Shown: in pieces, positions 1 through 8,316 of the stretch
Position numbering within the stretch: position 1 is the stretch's first letter
Layout of the letters: each line of letters opens with the position of its first letter
NCBI RefSeq assembly: GCF_001417775.1
Contig: NZ_BBZJ01000021.1
Location: 310,001-374,000, forward strand
DNA from: Streptomyces sp. TP-A0356
GTDB taxonomy: Bacteria; Actinomycetota; Actinomycetes; Streptomycetales; Streptomycetaceae
Direction of reading: 5' to 3'
DNA: 64,000 nt
Made by a program: the position numbers and the translations under genes
The notes under the pieces: model-generated
What the model saw: the letters and a program-made list of their open reading frames with translations, nothing else
Databases searched by the model: none
Told to the model about the DNA's origin: nothing

Positions 1-1004
1 ACGACGTCGCCGTGGCGTCCTGGTTCGCGTCCTCGTACGCGCCCGTCGACGAGTCCGTCTTCCCCGACTTCCTGGGCGTCACCTACGAGCGCAAGAACAC
101 CCTGCGCTACGGCGAGAACCCGCACCAGCCCGCCGCCCTCTACGTCGACGGCAGTGGCGGCGGCCTGGCGGAGGCCGAGCAGCTGCACGGCAAGGAGATG
201 TCGTACAACAACTACACGGACACGGACGCCGCGCGCCGTGCCGCGTACGACCACGACGAGCCCTGTGTCGCGATCATCAAGCACGCCAACCCCTGCGGCA
301 TCGCGATCGGCGCGGACGTCGCCGAGGCGCACCGCAAGGCGCACGCCTGCGACCCGGTCTCCGCGTACGGCGGTGTCATCGCCGTCAACCGGCCGGTGAG
401 CAAGGAGATGGCCGAGCAGGTCGCCGAGATCTTCACCGAGGTCATCGTCGCGCCGGACTACGAGGAAGGCGCGCTGGAGGCCCTCACCAAGAAGAAGAAC
501 ATCCGGGTGCTGAGGGCGCCGAACGGTCCGGAGAACCCGGCCGAGATCAAGCAGATCGACGGCGGTGCGCTCCTCCAGGTCACCGACCGCCTCCAGGCCG
601 ACGGCGACGACCCCGCCAACTGGACCCTGGCGACGGGCGAGGCGCTCGGCCCCGACGAGCTCGAGGAGCTCGCCTTCGCCTGGCGTGCCTGCCGCGCCGT
701 CAAGTCCAACGCCATCCTGCTCGCCAAGGACGGTGCCTCCGTCGGCGTGGGCATGGGCCAGGTCAACCGCGTGGACTCCTGCAAGCTCGCCGTGGAGCGG
801 GCCAGCGAGGAGCGGGCGCGTGGTTCGTACGCCGCCTCGGACGCCTTCTTCCCCTTCCCCGACGGGCCGGAGATCCTGATCGCCGCGGGCGTCAAGGCCA
901 TCGTCCAGCCCGGCGGCTCGATCCGTGACGAGCAGGTCGTTCAGGCGGCGCAGCAGGCGGGCGTCACCATGTACTTCACGGGCACGCGCCACTTCTTCCA
1001 CTGA
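1..1004 (+). CDS. purH: PurH, bifunctional AICAR transformylase/IMP cyclohydrolase (3' part only)
   Basis: Catalyses the last two steps of IMP synthesis: formylation of AICAR with 10-formyl-THF, then ring closure. The gene enters the window already open (first full codon at base 3), so the N-terminal cyclohydrolase domain and start lie upstream. The 333 visible residues cover most of the AICAR transformylase domain. Typical motifs are LRYGENPHQ, the KHANPCG catalytic segment, SDAFFPF and the C-terminal RHFFH. The stop is followed by a strong hairpin at 1016-1062 shared with the convergent RDD gene. folD, one gene further on, makes the folate cofactor this enzyme uses. Identification is secure; only the length is cut. 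Confidence 0.97.
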   Translation, partial: DVAVASWFASSYAPVDESVFPDFLGVTYERKNTLRYGENPHQPAALYVDGSGGGLAEAEQLHGKEMSYNNYTDTDAARRAAYDHDEPCVAIIKHANPCGIAIGADVAEAHRKAHACDPVSAYGGVIAVNRPVSKEMAEQVAEIFTEVIVAPDYEEGALEALTKKKNIRVLRAPNGPENPAEIKQIDGGALLQVTDRLQADGDDPANWTLATGEALGPDELEELAFAWRACRAVKSNAILLAKDGASVGVGMGQVNRVDSCKLAVERASEERARGSYAASDAFFPFPDGPEILIAAGVKAIVQPGGSIRDEQVVQAAQQAGVTMYFTGTRHFFH

Positions 1005-1015
1005 GCGGACGGCGC

Positions 1016-1062
1016 AACGGCCTCCGCCCCCAGGGCCTTCTGGTCGAGGGGCGGAGGCCGTT
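1016..1062. terminator. Bidirectional hairpin terminator between purH and the RDD gene
   Basis: A perfect 15-base inverted repeat: arm AACGGCCTCCGCCCC at 1016-1030 and its complement at 1048-1062, with a 17-base loop. It lies between two convergent stop codons. There is no long T tract, as is common in Streptomyces terminators. Confidence 0.8.
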
Positions 1063-1105
1063 GTCATCTCACGTGCGCGTCAACCGGCGGGCGGCCGGGG
1101 GAACT

Positions 1106-1762
1106 TCAGTTCTGCACGACCATGGTGCTCGCCGCCTTGTCGTGCCAGCCCTGCTGGCGGCCCGACTTGTCCCAGAACGGGGACAGGTAGACCAGCAGCT
1201 GCCCGATACCGCAGGCGAGGCTGCCGACCATCGGGATGATCCAGCGGATGAACGAGGAGCCCAGGCCCGGCTTCTGGCCCGTATCGGCCTTCACCACGCG
1301 AAGTCCGACGGCCATCTTGCCCAGGGTCGCTCCCACCAGGCCGACCATCAGCCACTCGTAGAGCAGGCCGCAGACCGCGAGGGCACCGACCACCGCGCCG
1401 GCCGCGGCGACGATGTTGCCGCTGGCGTTGTTGATGCAGGTCTGGTAGTCGGCGGCGTTCGGGTCGCAGTTCTTGGCCGCGCCGACGGAGCCGGCGACGC
1501 CGGCGACGGAGAGGACGAGGTAGACGACGGAGAGGACGACGCCGTCGATGAGACGGGCGCCCAAACGGCGGCCCATCGAGGCGACCCGAGGAGCCCCACC
1601 GCCCGGGTACCCCGGCTGCTGCGGGTAGCCGTACCCCTGCTGCGGGATGCCACCGGGCGCCTGGGGGTAGCCGTAACCGGGCTGCCCCTGCTGCGGGTAG
1701 CCGTAGCCCTGCTGCGGGTTCTGCGGCTGACCGTACGGGCTGTTGGGCGAGCCGAAACTCAT
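1106..1762 (-). CDS. RDD family membrane protein with Gln/Tyr/Gly/Pro-rich N-terminus
   Basis: 218 residues. The first ~55 are a low-complexity cytoplasmic tail built from PQQGYGYPQQ-like repeats. Then comes an RDD domain: RLGARLIDGVVLSVVYLV carries the Arg and Asp of the family signature in the first membrane helix. Two further hydrophobic stretches follow (about 115-140 and the segment around FIRWIIPMVGSLACGIGQ). RDD proteins are usually 150-250 residues with three helices; some are linked to ion or osmolyte transport, but no specific role can be read here. The ATG at 1762 is preceded by GGAGG at good spacing. It stands alone between purH and folD. The function is unknown beyond the family. 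Confidence 0.88.
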   Translation of the reverse strand: MSFGSPNSPYGQPQNPQQGYGYPQQGQPGYGYPQAPGGIPQQGYGYPQQPGYPGGGAPRVASMGRRLGARLIDGVVLSVVYLVLSVAGVAGSVGAAKNCDPNAADYQTCINNASGNIVAAAGAVVGALAVCGLLYEWLMVGLVGATLGKMAVGLRVVKADTGQKPGLGSSFIRWIIPMVGSLACGIGQLLVYLSPFWDKSGRQQGWHDKAASTMVVQN

Positions 1763-2022
1763 GACGGGTTTCCTCCGTTGTACAAGCGGGGACGATGCGG
1801 ATTTTGCGCGGAGGAAACGTCAACGTACGAGCGGTTTGCCCCCCAACACGGACCGCGATACTGCGCCGTTCATCGTTGTAGGAGAGACGAGTCCTTGTCC
1901 AGTCGCATTTCCCAGGTGTTGTGCAAGTGCAACATCACTGATCATGGCCTGAAACGGACAGGAAGGACCAGGGCGGTGCCCGGATTGGAACCGGGGGCGG
2001 GTCATCCGCGAGGATGGGAGCC
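1763..2022. other. Divergent intergenic region between the RDD gene and folD
   Basis: About 260 bases holding the promoters of both divergent genes. It is less GC-rich than its surroundings around 1840-1960. I see no clear riboswitch: the ZTP motif found before glyA is absent here. For folD the only ribosome-site candidate is a GAGG about nine bases before ATG 2023. Confidence 0.4.
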
Positions 2023-2877
2023 ATGACCGCCCAGATTCTCGATGGCAAGGCCACTGCAGCCGCGATCAAGTCCGATCTGACCGCCCGCGTGGCGGCGCTG
2101 AAGGAGAAGGGCGTCACGCCCGGCCTCGGCACGATCCTGGTCGGGGACGATCCCGGCAGCCGGAAGTACGTCGCGGGCAAGCACCGCGACTGCGCGGAGG
2201 TCGGCATCGCGTCGATCCAGCGCGAACTGCCCGCGACGGCCACGCAGGAGGAGATCGAGGCGGTCGTGCGCGAGCTGAACGAGGACCCCGTCTGCACCGG
2301 ATACATCGTGCAGCTCCCGCTGCCCAAGGGCATCGACGAGAACCGCATCCTGGAGCTGATGGACCCGGACAAGGACGCGGACGGCCTGCACCCGATGAAC
2401 CTCGGCCGCCTGGTCCTGAACGAGCCGGCGCCGCTGCCCTGCACCCCGAACGGTGTGCTCACCCTGCTGCGCCGCTACGGCGTGGAGATCAAGGGCGCGG
2501 AGGTCGTGGTCGTCGGCCGGGGCGTGACCATCGGGCGCCCGATGCCCCTGCTGCTGACCCGGCGCAGCGAGAACGCCACGGTCACCCAGTGTCACACCGG
2601 CACCCGCGACCTCTCGGCCCACCTCCGGCGGGCCGACATCATCGTGGCCGCGGCGGGCTCCGCGCACCTGATCCGGCCGCAGGACGTGAAGCCGGGCGCC
2701 GCCGTTCTCGACGTCGGCGTCTCGCGCAGCGCCGAGGGCAAGATCGTGGGCGATGTCCACCCGGACGTGGCCGAGGTGGCCGGCTGGATCTCCCCGAACC
2801 CGGGCGGCGTGGGCCCCATGACCCGCGCCCAGCTGCTGGTCAACGTGGTCGAGGCGGCGGAGCGCAGTGTCGGTTGA
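2023..2877 (+). CDS. folD: FolD, methylene-THF dehydrogenase/methenyl-THF cyclohydrolase
   Basis: Interconverts 5,10-methylene-THF and 10-formyl-THF using NADP, supplying formyl groups to PurH and linking with GlyA. The product has 284 residues, the normal FolD size. Family signs are the catalytic lysine segment KYVAGKHRDCAE, LPLPKGID, PCTPNGVLTLL, the nucleotide-binding stretch VGRGVTIGRPMPLLL and the C-terminal PGGVGPMTRAQLL. I chose ATG 2023 (MTAQILDGK) because a start nine bases upstream adds only MGA and lies too close to the GAGG ribosome-site candidate. The 3' end overlaps the next gene by 11 bases, implying co-translation. Confidence 0.97.
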   Translation: MTAQILDGKATAAAIKSDLTARVAALKEKGVTPGLGTILVGDDPGSRKYVAGKHRDCAEVGIASIQRELPATATQEEIEAVVRELNEDPVCTGYIVQLPLPKGIDENRILELMDPDKDADGLHPMNLGRLVLNEPAPLPCTPNGVLTLLRRYGVEIKGAEVVVVGRGVTIGRPMPLLLTRRSENATVTQCHTGTRDLSAHLRRADIIVAAAGSAHLIRPQDVKPGAAVLDVGVSRSAEGKIVGDVHPDVAEVAGWISPNPGGVGPMTRAQLLVNVVEAAERSVG

Positions 2878-3379
2878 GGACAGGCCCGAGGGCATCCGTG
2901 AGAAGGGGACCGAGGAGCGGCCGGGAAGCGGTGCCGAGCCGACCGTGCCGGACGCCATCAGCGCACCCGACGCCGACGGCACGCCGCGGCGTACCACCCG
3001 GCGGTTCCCACGCATCACGCGGGACACCGCGCGCCCCGAGGGTGGAGGCAGGGCCGCGCCCCGTGGCGCGCCCGCGCCGGCACGGCAGTGGCCGATCCTC
3101 GCCGTGCTGGGCGTCGTGGGGCTCGGGCTGCTGCTGACCGCGCTGGACGCGTTCCGCTTCGGCACGATCCTGATCGGCGTCGCGCTGCTGGGCGGTGCCG
3201 TGATGCGCTGGATGCTGCCCGACGTGGGCATGCTCGCGGTGCGCTCCCGTTTCACGGACATGGTCACCTACGGCGCTCTGGGGATCGCCATCGTGCTGCT
3301 CGCGATGATGGCCCAGCCGAAGCCATGGCTGGAGATACCGTTCCTGGACGACACGCTGCACTTCACGGTCCGCACCTGA
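2867..3379 (+). CDS. DUF3017 membrane protein coupled to folD
   Basis: 170 residues starting at a GTG inside the folD 3' end. The first ~75 residues are hydrophilic and disordered (rich in Gly, Pro, Arg, Thr). The rest holds three hydrophobic segments, roughly residues 78-98, 100-115 and 128-148, matching the compact three-helix DUF3017 family found next to folD in many actinobacteria. The overlap with folD suggests a linked role, but no reaction is known and no catalytic residues stand out. A hairpin terminator follows at 3426-3461. Confidence 0.85.
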   Translation: MSVEDRPEGIREKGTEERPGSGAEPTVPDAISAPDADGTPRRTTRRFPRITRDTARPEGGGRAAPRGAPAPARQWPILAVLGVVGLGLLLTALDAFRFGTILIGVALLGGAVMRWMLPDVGMLAVRSRFTDMVTYGALGIAIVLLAMMAQPKPWLEIPFLDDTLHFTVRT

Positions 3380-3425
3380 CACCGCGCCCCTGCCCCGTGC
3401 TGCGGCATGGCACCGAGCGCGAAGC

Positions 3426-3461
3426 GGCGCCCGGCCCCTCCCCCGTGGAGGGCCGGGCGCC
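3426..3461 (+). terminator. Terminator after folD-DUF3017
   Basis: Inverted repeat GGCGCCCGGCCC (3426-3437) and GGGCCGGGCGCC (3450-3461), followed about eight bases later by a run of four T. It closes the folD transcription unit. Confidence 0.8.
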
Positions 3462-3655
3462 TGTGCGGTTTTGGGCCGCTGGGGAAACACCTTCATCCAC
3501 CTGCGGTTGCTGTTCAACACCTGGCAGTTCCCTGTGGCACGGAAGTGACCGTTCCGCTACGGTGTCCGCGCCTCGCAACGGAACCGACGCAGCCTCTGAC
3601 GTCGTCAATCGAACGAAGACAGGCTCTGGGACCGGGCAACGCGGAGGAGTGAGCG

Positions 3656-4201
3656 ATGGGCGCCTGGCAGCCGCTGCCGGACGATCTGCCGCCGGAGGTA
3701 CGGCACTTCGTGGAGCAGTTGCGGCTCCTGAAGGACCGCACCGGGCTCAGCCTCGTCGCCCTCGGCGCGCGCACCGCCTACAGCAAGTCCTCCTGGCAGC
3801 GCTATCTCAACGCCACCCAGCCGCCGCCCCGCCAGGCGGTCATCGCGTTATGCCGGGTGGCGGGACTCACGGGTGAGGAGACCGAGCGCTTCGGTGTGCG
3901 CTGGGAACTGGCCGTGCACGCCTGGCCCCGGACGCCGACCCCGGTGCCGTCTCCGGCGACGGCTCCGGAAGACGGCGCGGCGCCGGTCCCGGAGGGCGGA
4001 CCGGTGGGTGGTGCGGCGCCGGTCCCGGAGGGCGGTCCCGCGCCCGGGGGGTACGAGGACGATCCGACCGTTCCCTGGTGGGACCGGCCGCTGGAGGAGC
4101 CCCGGCCGAGGCCCGCCGGGCGGCGCCTCCTTCTCACCGCGCTCCTGGCCCTGCTGGCGCTGCTCGTCGTCACTCTCGTCGGCGCCGTCACGCTCGGGTG
4201 A
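3656..4201 (+). CDS. Helix-turn-helix (XRE-like) protein with a C-terminal membrane anchor
   Basis: 181 residues. Residues 1-75 form a short helix-turn-helix module (VEQLRLLKDRTGLSLVALG, then the recognition part AYSKSSWQRYLNA). The middle is a Pro/Gly/Glu-rich linker with a duplicated APVPEGGP unit. Residues about 158-179 are one hydrophobic segment (LLLTALLALLALLVVTLV), with almost nothing beyond it. This predicts a DNA-binding domain tethered to the membrane from the inside. ATG 3656 has an excellent GGAGGAG ribosome site. The next gene has a closely related N-terminal domain, so the two look like a duplication. It lacks the extracellular DUF2690 part of its neighbour. Its targets are unknown. 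Confidence 0.8.
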   Translation: MGAWQPLPDDLPPEVRHFVEQLRLLKDRTGLSLVALGARTAYSKSSWQRYLNATQPPPRQAVIALCRVAGLTGEETERFGVRWELAVHAWPRTPTPVPSPATAPEDGAAPVPEGGPVGGAAPVPEGGPAPGGYEDDPTVPWWDRPLEEPRPRPAGRRLLLTALLALLALLVVTLVGAVTLG

Positions 4202-4590
4202 GCTGATGCGCCTGAGTCTGCCGAGATCACCCCGGTGTTTCCGTTGTGTTGATGTGTCGACAAGTTCCCGGATGTACGCCGAATCGGCCGTACACCGGGG
4301 CTAACGTGTCCAACCGGGACGGTCCGGGGCGTCCCGCGCGGTGAGCCGGGTGCTCACAGCCCGGCGCCGCGGCGGATTCCGGCCGTACGAACGGGCCGTG
4401 GAAGGCCCGGGCCGCGGACCGACGGGCGTGCAACGGCGCATGCCCCCGCCCAATGCTCCCGTGCGCCCCCGCCCCGGGAACCGAAATCCTGGCCGGGCGC
4501 ATCCCCGTGGGTAGCCAGAACGGGGACGCGGCAGCGGGCACCACGCACGGGGGAGAGACCGTACACACCGGGGGAAAGAGGGGGGAAGCG
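4202..4590 (+). promoter_or_regulatory. 389-base gap between two HTH genes, with an inverted repeat
   Basis: No gene seen. It contains an imperfect inverted repeat, CCCGGATGTACG (4267-4278) and CGTACACCGGG (4289-4299), whose core TGTACG...CGTACA could be an operator or a weak hairpin. It is followed by TAACGT at about 4302, a possible -10 element. Either neighbouring HTH protein could bind here. A good ribosome site (GGGGGAAG) precedes ATG 4591. Confidence 0.4.
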
Positions 4591-5811
4591 ATGCCTCGCT
4601 GGAAGGCCTTGCCCGATGAACTCGATCCGCAGGTCAGGGAGTTCGCAGGACAGCTGCGGCGGCTCGTGGACCGCAGCGGGCTGAGCATCTCCGCCGTGGC
4701 CGACCGCACGGGCTACAGCAAGACGTCCTGGGAGCGTTACCTCAACGGCCGGCTGCTCGCACCGAAGGGCGCGATCGTCGCCCTGGCCGAGGTCACCGGC
4801 ACCAATCCCGTCCATCTGACCACCATGTGGGAGCTGGCCGAGCGCGCCTGGAGCCGCTCGGAGATGCGCCACGACATGACCATGGAGGCCATCCGGATCT
4901 CCCAGGCGCGCGCGGCGCTGGACGAGTCCACGGCCTCCGAGACCAGGGACCGCGCCGGCAGGGCGGCCCGCAGCGCCACGGCGACACCGGGTGTCGCGGG
5001 GCCCGCCGGAGTGGTCCCGGTCGTGCCGTCCCAGCCGACGGCCGCGGAGTCCGGGGACGCGGGGGCGGACGCACGGGAGTCGCGGGGCCGTGCCTCCGGC
5101 GGCAACTCCTGGGGACTGGCCGGGTACCGGGGGCCGTCGGCGGCAGGTGGGCGGAGCGCCGCCGCCAAGGCACCGGCGGCGTCGGCGGACGGCCCGGCCA
5201 GGACGTCGGAGCCGCCCGGGACCTTCGGCCCGGCCGAGGCGGGAGGGCCCTCGCGCGACGGACGGCCGGCCGTCGGTGGCGCGTCCGCGGGTGCGGGCCG
5301 CAAGCGGCGGCTGACGATGTTCCTCGGGGGCGTGGTCGGGGCGCTCGTGGTGATCGCGGTGGTCGTCTCGGTCACCGGCGGCGACAAGAAGGCGACGGGC
5401 GCCCCCAGGCCGTCCGCGCCGTCGGCGAGCGCGAACCCCGACCTGCCGGCCGGGGTCAAGTGCGCCGGCGCCGGCTGCGCCGGCAAGGACCCGGAGAAGA
5501 TGGGGTGCGGCGGGACGCAGGCCACGACCACCACCAGCGTCACCGTCGGCACGACCCTCGTCGAGGTGCGCTACAGCAAGACCTGCGGCGCGGCGTGGGC
5601 CCGTGTCACCAGGGCGGCTCAGGGGGACACGGTCGAGGTGTCCTCGGGCGGATCGTCCCGGCGGAGCGCCTCGGTGGTCGCCCGGCAGACGGGCTCGGTG
5701 ACCGCGGCCGCGGACACCGACGCGTACACACCGATGGTGGCCGTGCAGGACGCGGCCTCGGCGAAGGCCTGTGTGACGCTGAAGTCGGGGCGGAAGGGGT
5801 GCACGACGTGA
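4591..5811 (+). CDS. Helix-turn-helix protein with membrane segment and extracellular DUF2690 domain
   Basis: 406 residues, in order: an HTH module of ~75 residues (LRRLVDRSGLSISAVADRT, YSKTSWERYLNG) closely resembling the preceding gene; a charged, then Ala/Gly/Pro/Ser-rich linker (about 85-235); one hydrophobic helix (LTMFLGGVVGALVVIAVVV, about 243-262); then a C-terminal DUF2690 domain with paired cysteines (KCAGAGCAGKDPEKMGCGG and a later SKTCGAAWARV). Inside-DNA-binding plus outside-domain architecture suggests a one-protein transmembrane regulator that may sense the cell surface; this is inference. A longer reading frame from 4453 exists, but ATG 4591 has the ribosome site and aligns with the neighbour's start. 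A hairpin follows at 5817-5839. Confidence 0.85.
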   Translation: MPRWKALPDELDPQVREFAGQLRRLVDRSGLSISAVADRTGYSKTSWERYLNGRLLAPKGAIVALAEVTGTNPVHLTTMWELAERAWSRSEMRHDMTMEAIRISQARAALDESTASETRDRAGRAARSATATPGVAGPAGVVPVVPSQPTAAESGDAGADARESRGRASGGNSWGLAGYRGPSAAGGRSAAAKAPAASADGPARTSEPPGTFGPAEAGGPSRDGRPAVGGASAGAGRKRRLTMFLGGVVGALVVIAVVVSVTGGDKKATGAPRPSAPSASANPDLPAGVKCAGAGCAGKDPEKMGCGGTQATTTTSVTVGTTLVEVRYSKTCGAAWARVTRAAQGDTVEVSSGGSSRRSASVVARQTGSVTAAADTDAYTPMVAVQDAASAKACVTLKSGRKGCTT

Positions 5812-5816
5812 CCCGG

Positions 5817-5839
5817 CTCGGAGCTCTTGGAGCTCCGAG
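5817..5839 (+). terminator. Perfect hairpin after the DUF2690 gene
   Basis: CTCGGAGCTC (5817-5826), three-base loop TTG, and GAGCTCCGAG (5830-5839), starting six bases after the stop codon. Confidence 0.7.
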
Positions 5840-6242
5840 AGTCGTGCCGACGTCCGTTCCGGAAGAACCGGCAAGAACCGGTCCTCGGACAGGAATGCCT
5901 TCGCGGATCCTGGGCAGGGGCACCGTACCCCCACGGGAGTCCGGCAGCGCCGGGAGGCCCATACCCCTTCCGGCAGGACACCCCCACGGCGGCTGCCTCA
6001 GTCCCTCCTCTCCCGGACGGGCGGCCGCCGTGTCGTCCGTTGTGGGGTGGGCCACAGGGACCCGGCGGTCCGGCTTCCCGGATGCGCGATAGCCTGGCCG
6101 CTGGATCTCTCTTGACGCCAAGAGATCGATCATTCATACCCGTGATCGATCATCGCGGCGGGCGCCGGCCACAAGCCGGTGGCGGGGATCCCGCACCCCG
6201 GGGCAGGGACGCCCCACCGCCAGCTGTCATACGGAGAACGCC
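5840..6242 (+). promoter_or_regulatory. Upstream region of mdh with paired GATCGATCAT sites
   Basis: About 400 bases without a gene. A TTGACG hexamer (6112-6117) is a candidate -35. Downstream of it the ten-base sequence GATCGATCAT occurs twice, at 6124-6133 and 6144-6153, exactly 20 bases apart (two helical turns). The second copy lies inside the perfect palindrome TGATCGATCA. Paired palindromic sites covering the expected -10/transcription start area look like a repressor operator for mdh. No regulator can be named. Confidence 0.5.
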
Positions 6243-7232
6243 ATGACCCGCACTCCCGTGAACGTCACCGTCACCGGCGCGGCCGGCCAGATCGGCTACG
6301 CACTGCTCTTCCGCATCGCCTCCGGCCAGCTGCTCGGCGCGGACGTGCCGGTCAAGCTGCGCCTCCTGGAGATCACCCCGGCACTGAAGGCCGCCGAGGG
6401 CACGGCCATGGAGCTCGACGACTGCGCGTTCCCGCTCCTGCAGGGCATCGAGATCAGCGACGACCCGAACGTCGCGTTCGACGGCGCCAACGTCGCCCTC
6501 CTCGTGGGTGCCCGCCCGCGTACCAAGGGCATGGAGCGCGGCGACCTCCTGGAGGCCAACGGCGGCATCTTCAAGCCGCAGGGCAAGGCCATCAACGACC
6601 ACGCCGCGGACGACGTCAAGATTCTGGTCGTCGGCAACCCGGCCAACACCAACGCCCTGATCGCCCAGGCCGCCGCCCCGGACGTACCGGCCGAGCGCTT
6701 CACCGCGATGACCCGCCTGGACCACAACCGCGCGCTGACCCAGCTCGCGAAGAAGACCGGCAGCTCGGTCGCCGACATCAAGCGCCTGACGATCTGGGGC
6801 AACCACTCCGCCACCCAGTACCCGGACATCTTCCACGCCACGGTGGCCGGCAAGAACGCCGCCGAGGTCGTGAACGACGAGAAGTGGCTCGCCGACGACT
6901 TCATCCCGACCGTCGCCAAGCGCGGTGCCGCGATCATCGAGGCCCGCGGTGCCTCGTCGGCCGCCTCCGCCGCCAACGCCGCCATCGACCACGTCTTCAC
7001 CTGGGTCAACGGCACCGCCGAGGGCGACTGGACCTCCATGGCCATCCCGTCGGACGGCTCCTACGGCGTCCCGGAGGGTCTGATCTCCTCCTTCCCGGTC
7101 ACCACCAAGGACGGCACGTACGAGATCGTCCAGGGCCTGGAGATCAACGAGTTCTCCCGCGCCCGTATCGACGCCTCCGTCAAGGAGCTGGAGGAGGAGC
7201 GCGACGCGGTCCGCGCGCTGGGCCTCATCTGA
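6243..7232 (+). CDS. mdh: Malate dehydrogenase
   Basis: Oxidises malate to oxaloacetate with NAD in the TCA cycle. The 329 residues match actinobacterial cytosolic-type malate dehydrogenase. The N-terminal nucleotide-binding motif is VTGAAGQIGYALLFRIA. The substrate arginine/aspartate region is TRLDHNRALTQLA, with the catalytic histidine in WGNHSATQYPD. The mobile-loop segment GARPRTKGMERGD carries the substrate-binding arginines. ATG 6243 follows GGAGA at seven bases. It is a single-gene unit, with paired operator-like repeats upstream and a strong hairpin downstream. The succinate dehydrogenase operon of the same cycle lies at 35.2-38.6 kb. Confidence 0.97.
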   Translation: MTRTPVNVTVTGAAGQIGYALLFRIASGQLLGADVPVKLRLLEITPALKAAEGTAMELDDCAFPLLQGIEISDDPNVAFDGANVALLVGARPRTKGMERGDLLEANGGIFKPQGKAINDHAADDVKILVVGNPANTNALIAQAAAPDVPAERFTAMTRLDHNRALTQLAKKTGSSVADIKRLTIWGNHSATQYPDIFHATVAGKNAAEVVNDEKWLADDFIPTVAKRGAAIIEARGASSAASAANAAIDHVFTWVNGTAEGDWTSMAIPSDGSYGVPEGLISSFPVTTKDGTYEIVQGLEINEFSRARIDASVKELEEERDAVRALGLI

Positions 7233-7258
7233 CGCCCGGCGGCCCCGCCGCACACCCG

Positions 7259-7298
7259 CACAGGCCCCGCCCCGGTTCGATCCGGGGCGGGGCCTGTG
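7259..7298. terminator. Bidirectional terminator between mdh and the convergent secreted-protein gene
   Basis: Perfect 17-base inverted repeat, CACAGGCCCCGCCCCGG at 7259-7275 and its complement at 7282-7298, with a six-base loop. Confidence 0.85.
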
Positions 7299-7319
7299 GC
7301 CGTCTTCCGTCCGCTTCCG

Positions 7320-8102
7320 TCAGCCCCCGGTCAGCTGGGCCTGCACGGTCGAGATGTCCACCGTCTGGTTCGCGGGCGGGATCTTCAGCACCACCGGCCT
7401 GTCGTAGCCCGTGAAGGTCAGGGCCAGGTCGGTGCCCGGGCCCTGCTGCGCGGCGCGGTACAGGTGGTGCGTCGGGTCCGCCGTGACGTACAGCGTCGAC
7501 GTCAGGCCGTTCCCCCGGAAGGACAGCGGGATCACCGGCGTGCCGCCCAGCGCCGTCCGGGCGCCCTTCTTCAGGGACGACGGCAGGGCCGGGCCGCCCG
7601 TCGCGACCTGCTGGAGGGACTTGAGGTCGCAGGCGCTCGCGATGCCGCTGAGGAGCCCGCTGGACGTGGTGCCGTGGATGTAGCGGTTCTGGAACGACGC
7701 GGTCGTGGAGCTGCTGCGGTTGCCGGCGAGCTCCGCCTTCCAGTACGCGGCGTCCGGCTTCAGCCATACGTCGGTGCCCCGCTTGACGATCTGGACCGTG
7801 CCGCCGTGCCCGCCCATGGTCAGGGTGCCCGTGCAGTCTCCACCCTGGTCGAGTGAGAGATCCATGGCCGTCGGCAGGGTGCGGCTCGTCGTCGCCTGCG
7901 CACCGCGATCCGCGTAGCCGAGATGGACCGATCTCGCCTTCTGCAGCCCCGCGCGAGCCTGCGCGGCCAGTTGCTGCGCGCTCGGGCCGCCGCCGGTCTG
8001 GGCCGGGGCGGCGGCGCCCGACGGGGGCGAGGACAAGAGGGTCATCGTCGCGGCTGTCATCGCCGCACCGGTCGCGATCGCGAAGCCATGGATCCGGGGC
8101 AT
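7320..8102 (-). CDS. Secreted protein of unknown function (LolA/LppX-like layout)
   Basis: 260 residues beginning MPRIHGFAIATGAAM, with a typical signal peptide (hydrophobic to about residue 25, likely cleavage after SGAAA). No lipobox cysteine, so probably a free secreted protein. The mature part is rich in beta-strand-like alternation, with phrases such as DLSLDQGGDCTGTLTMGG, VQIVKRGTDVWLKPDAAYWK and PTHHLYRAAQQGPG. These resemble actinobacterial LppX/LprG-like or LolA-fold proteins that carry hydrophobic ligands; that is a similarity of style, not a firm family call. Two cysteines could pair. ATG 8102 has a textbook GGAGGTGA ribosome site, so longer in-frame readings are rejected. It is divergent from the betaine genes with ~215 bases between. 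Confidence 0.7.
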   Translation of the reverse strand: MPRIHGFAIATGAAMTAATMTLLSSPPSGAAAPAQTGGGPSAQQLAAQARAGLQKARSVHLGYADRGAQATTSRTLPTAMDLSLDQGGDCTGTLTMGGHGGTVQIVKRGTDVWLKPDAAYWKAELAGNRSSSTTASFQNRYIHGTTSSGLLSGIASACDLKSLQQVATGGPALPSSLKKGARTALGGTPVIPLSFRGNGLTSTLYVTADPTHHLYRAAQQGPGTDLALTFTGYDRPVVLKIPPANQTVDISTVQAQLTGG

Positions 8103-8316
8103 CAGGTCACCTCCACGGGCGGCGATTACGCCACCCCTACGGACGGTCACTCTCAGCTTACGTTTCACCCTTTTCGCCCGCACTTTCAGTGACGTGGCGC
8201 ACTTTCGGCCAGATGCGTGCATGCAAATGCGAACAAGGGGCAGGCGCACCCGGTCCCTGAGAGTGACACGTCTGTAACACAGGGGTACCGATCTGGAACG
8301 GAAGGCAAGACCGATC

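Noticed and set aside
1920..2022. Possible ZTP riboswitch before folD
   Set aside because: None of the conserved pfl blocks seen before glyA occurs here.
7270..7285. GGTTCGATCC resembles a tRNA T-loop
   Set aside because: It is the loop of a perfect 17-base terminator hairpin; no cloverleaf can be drawn around it.
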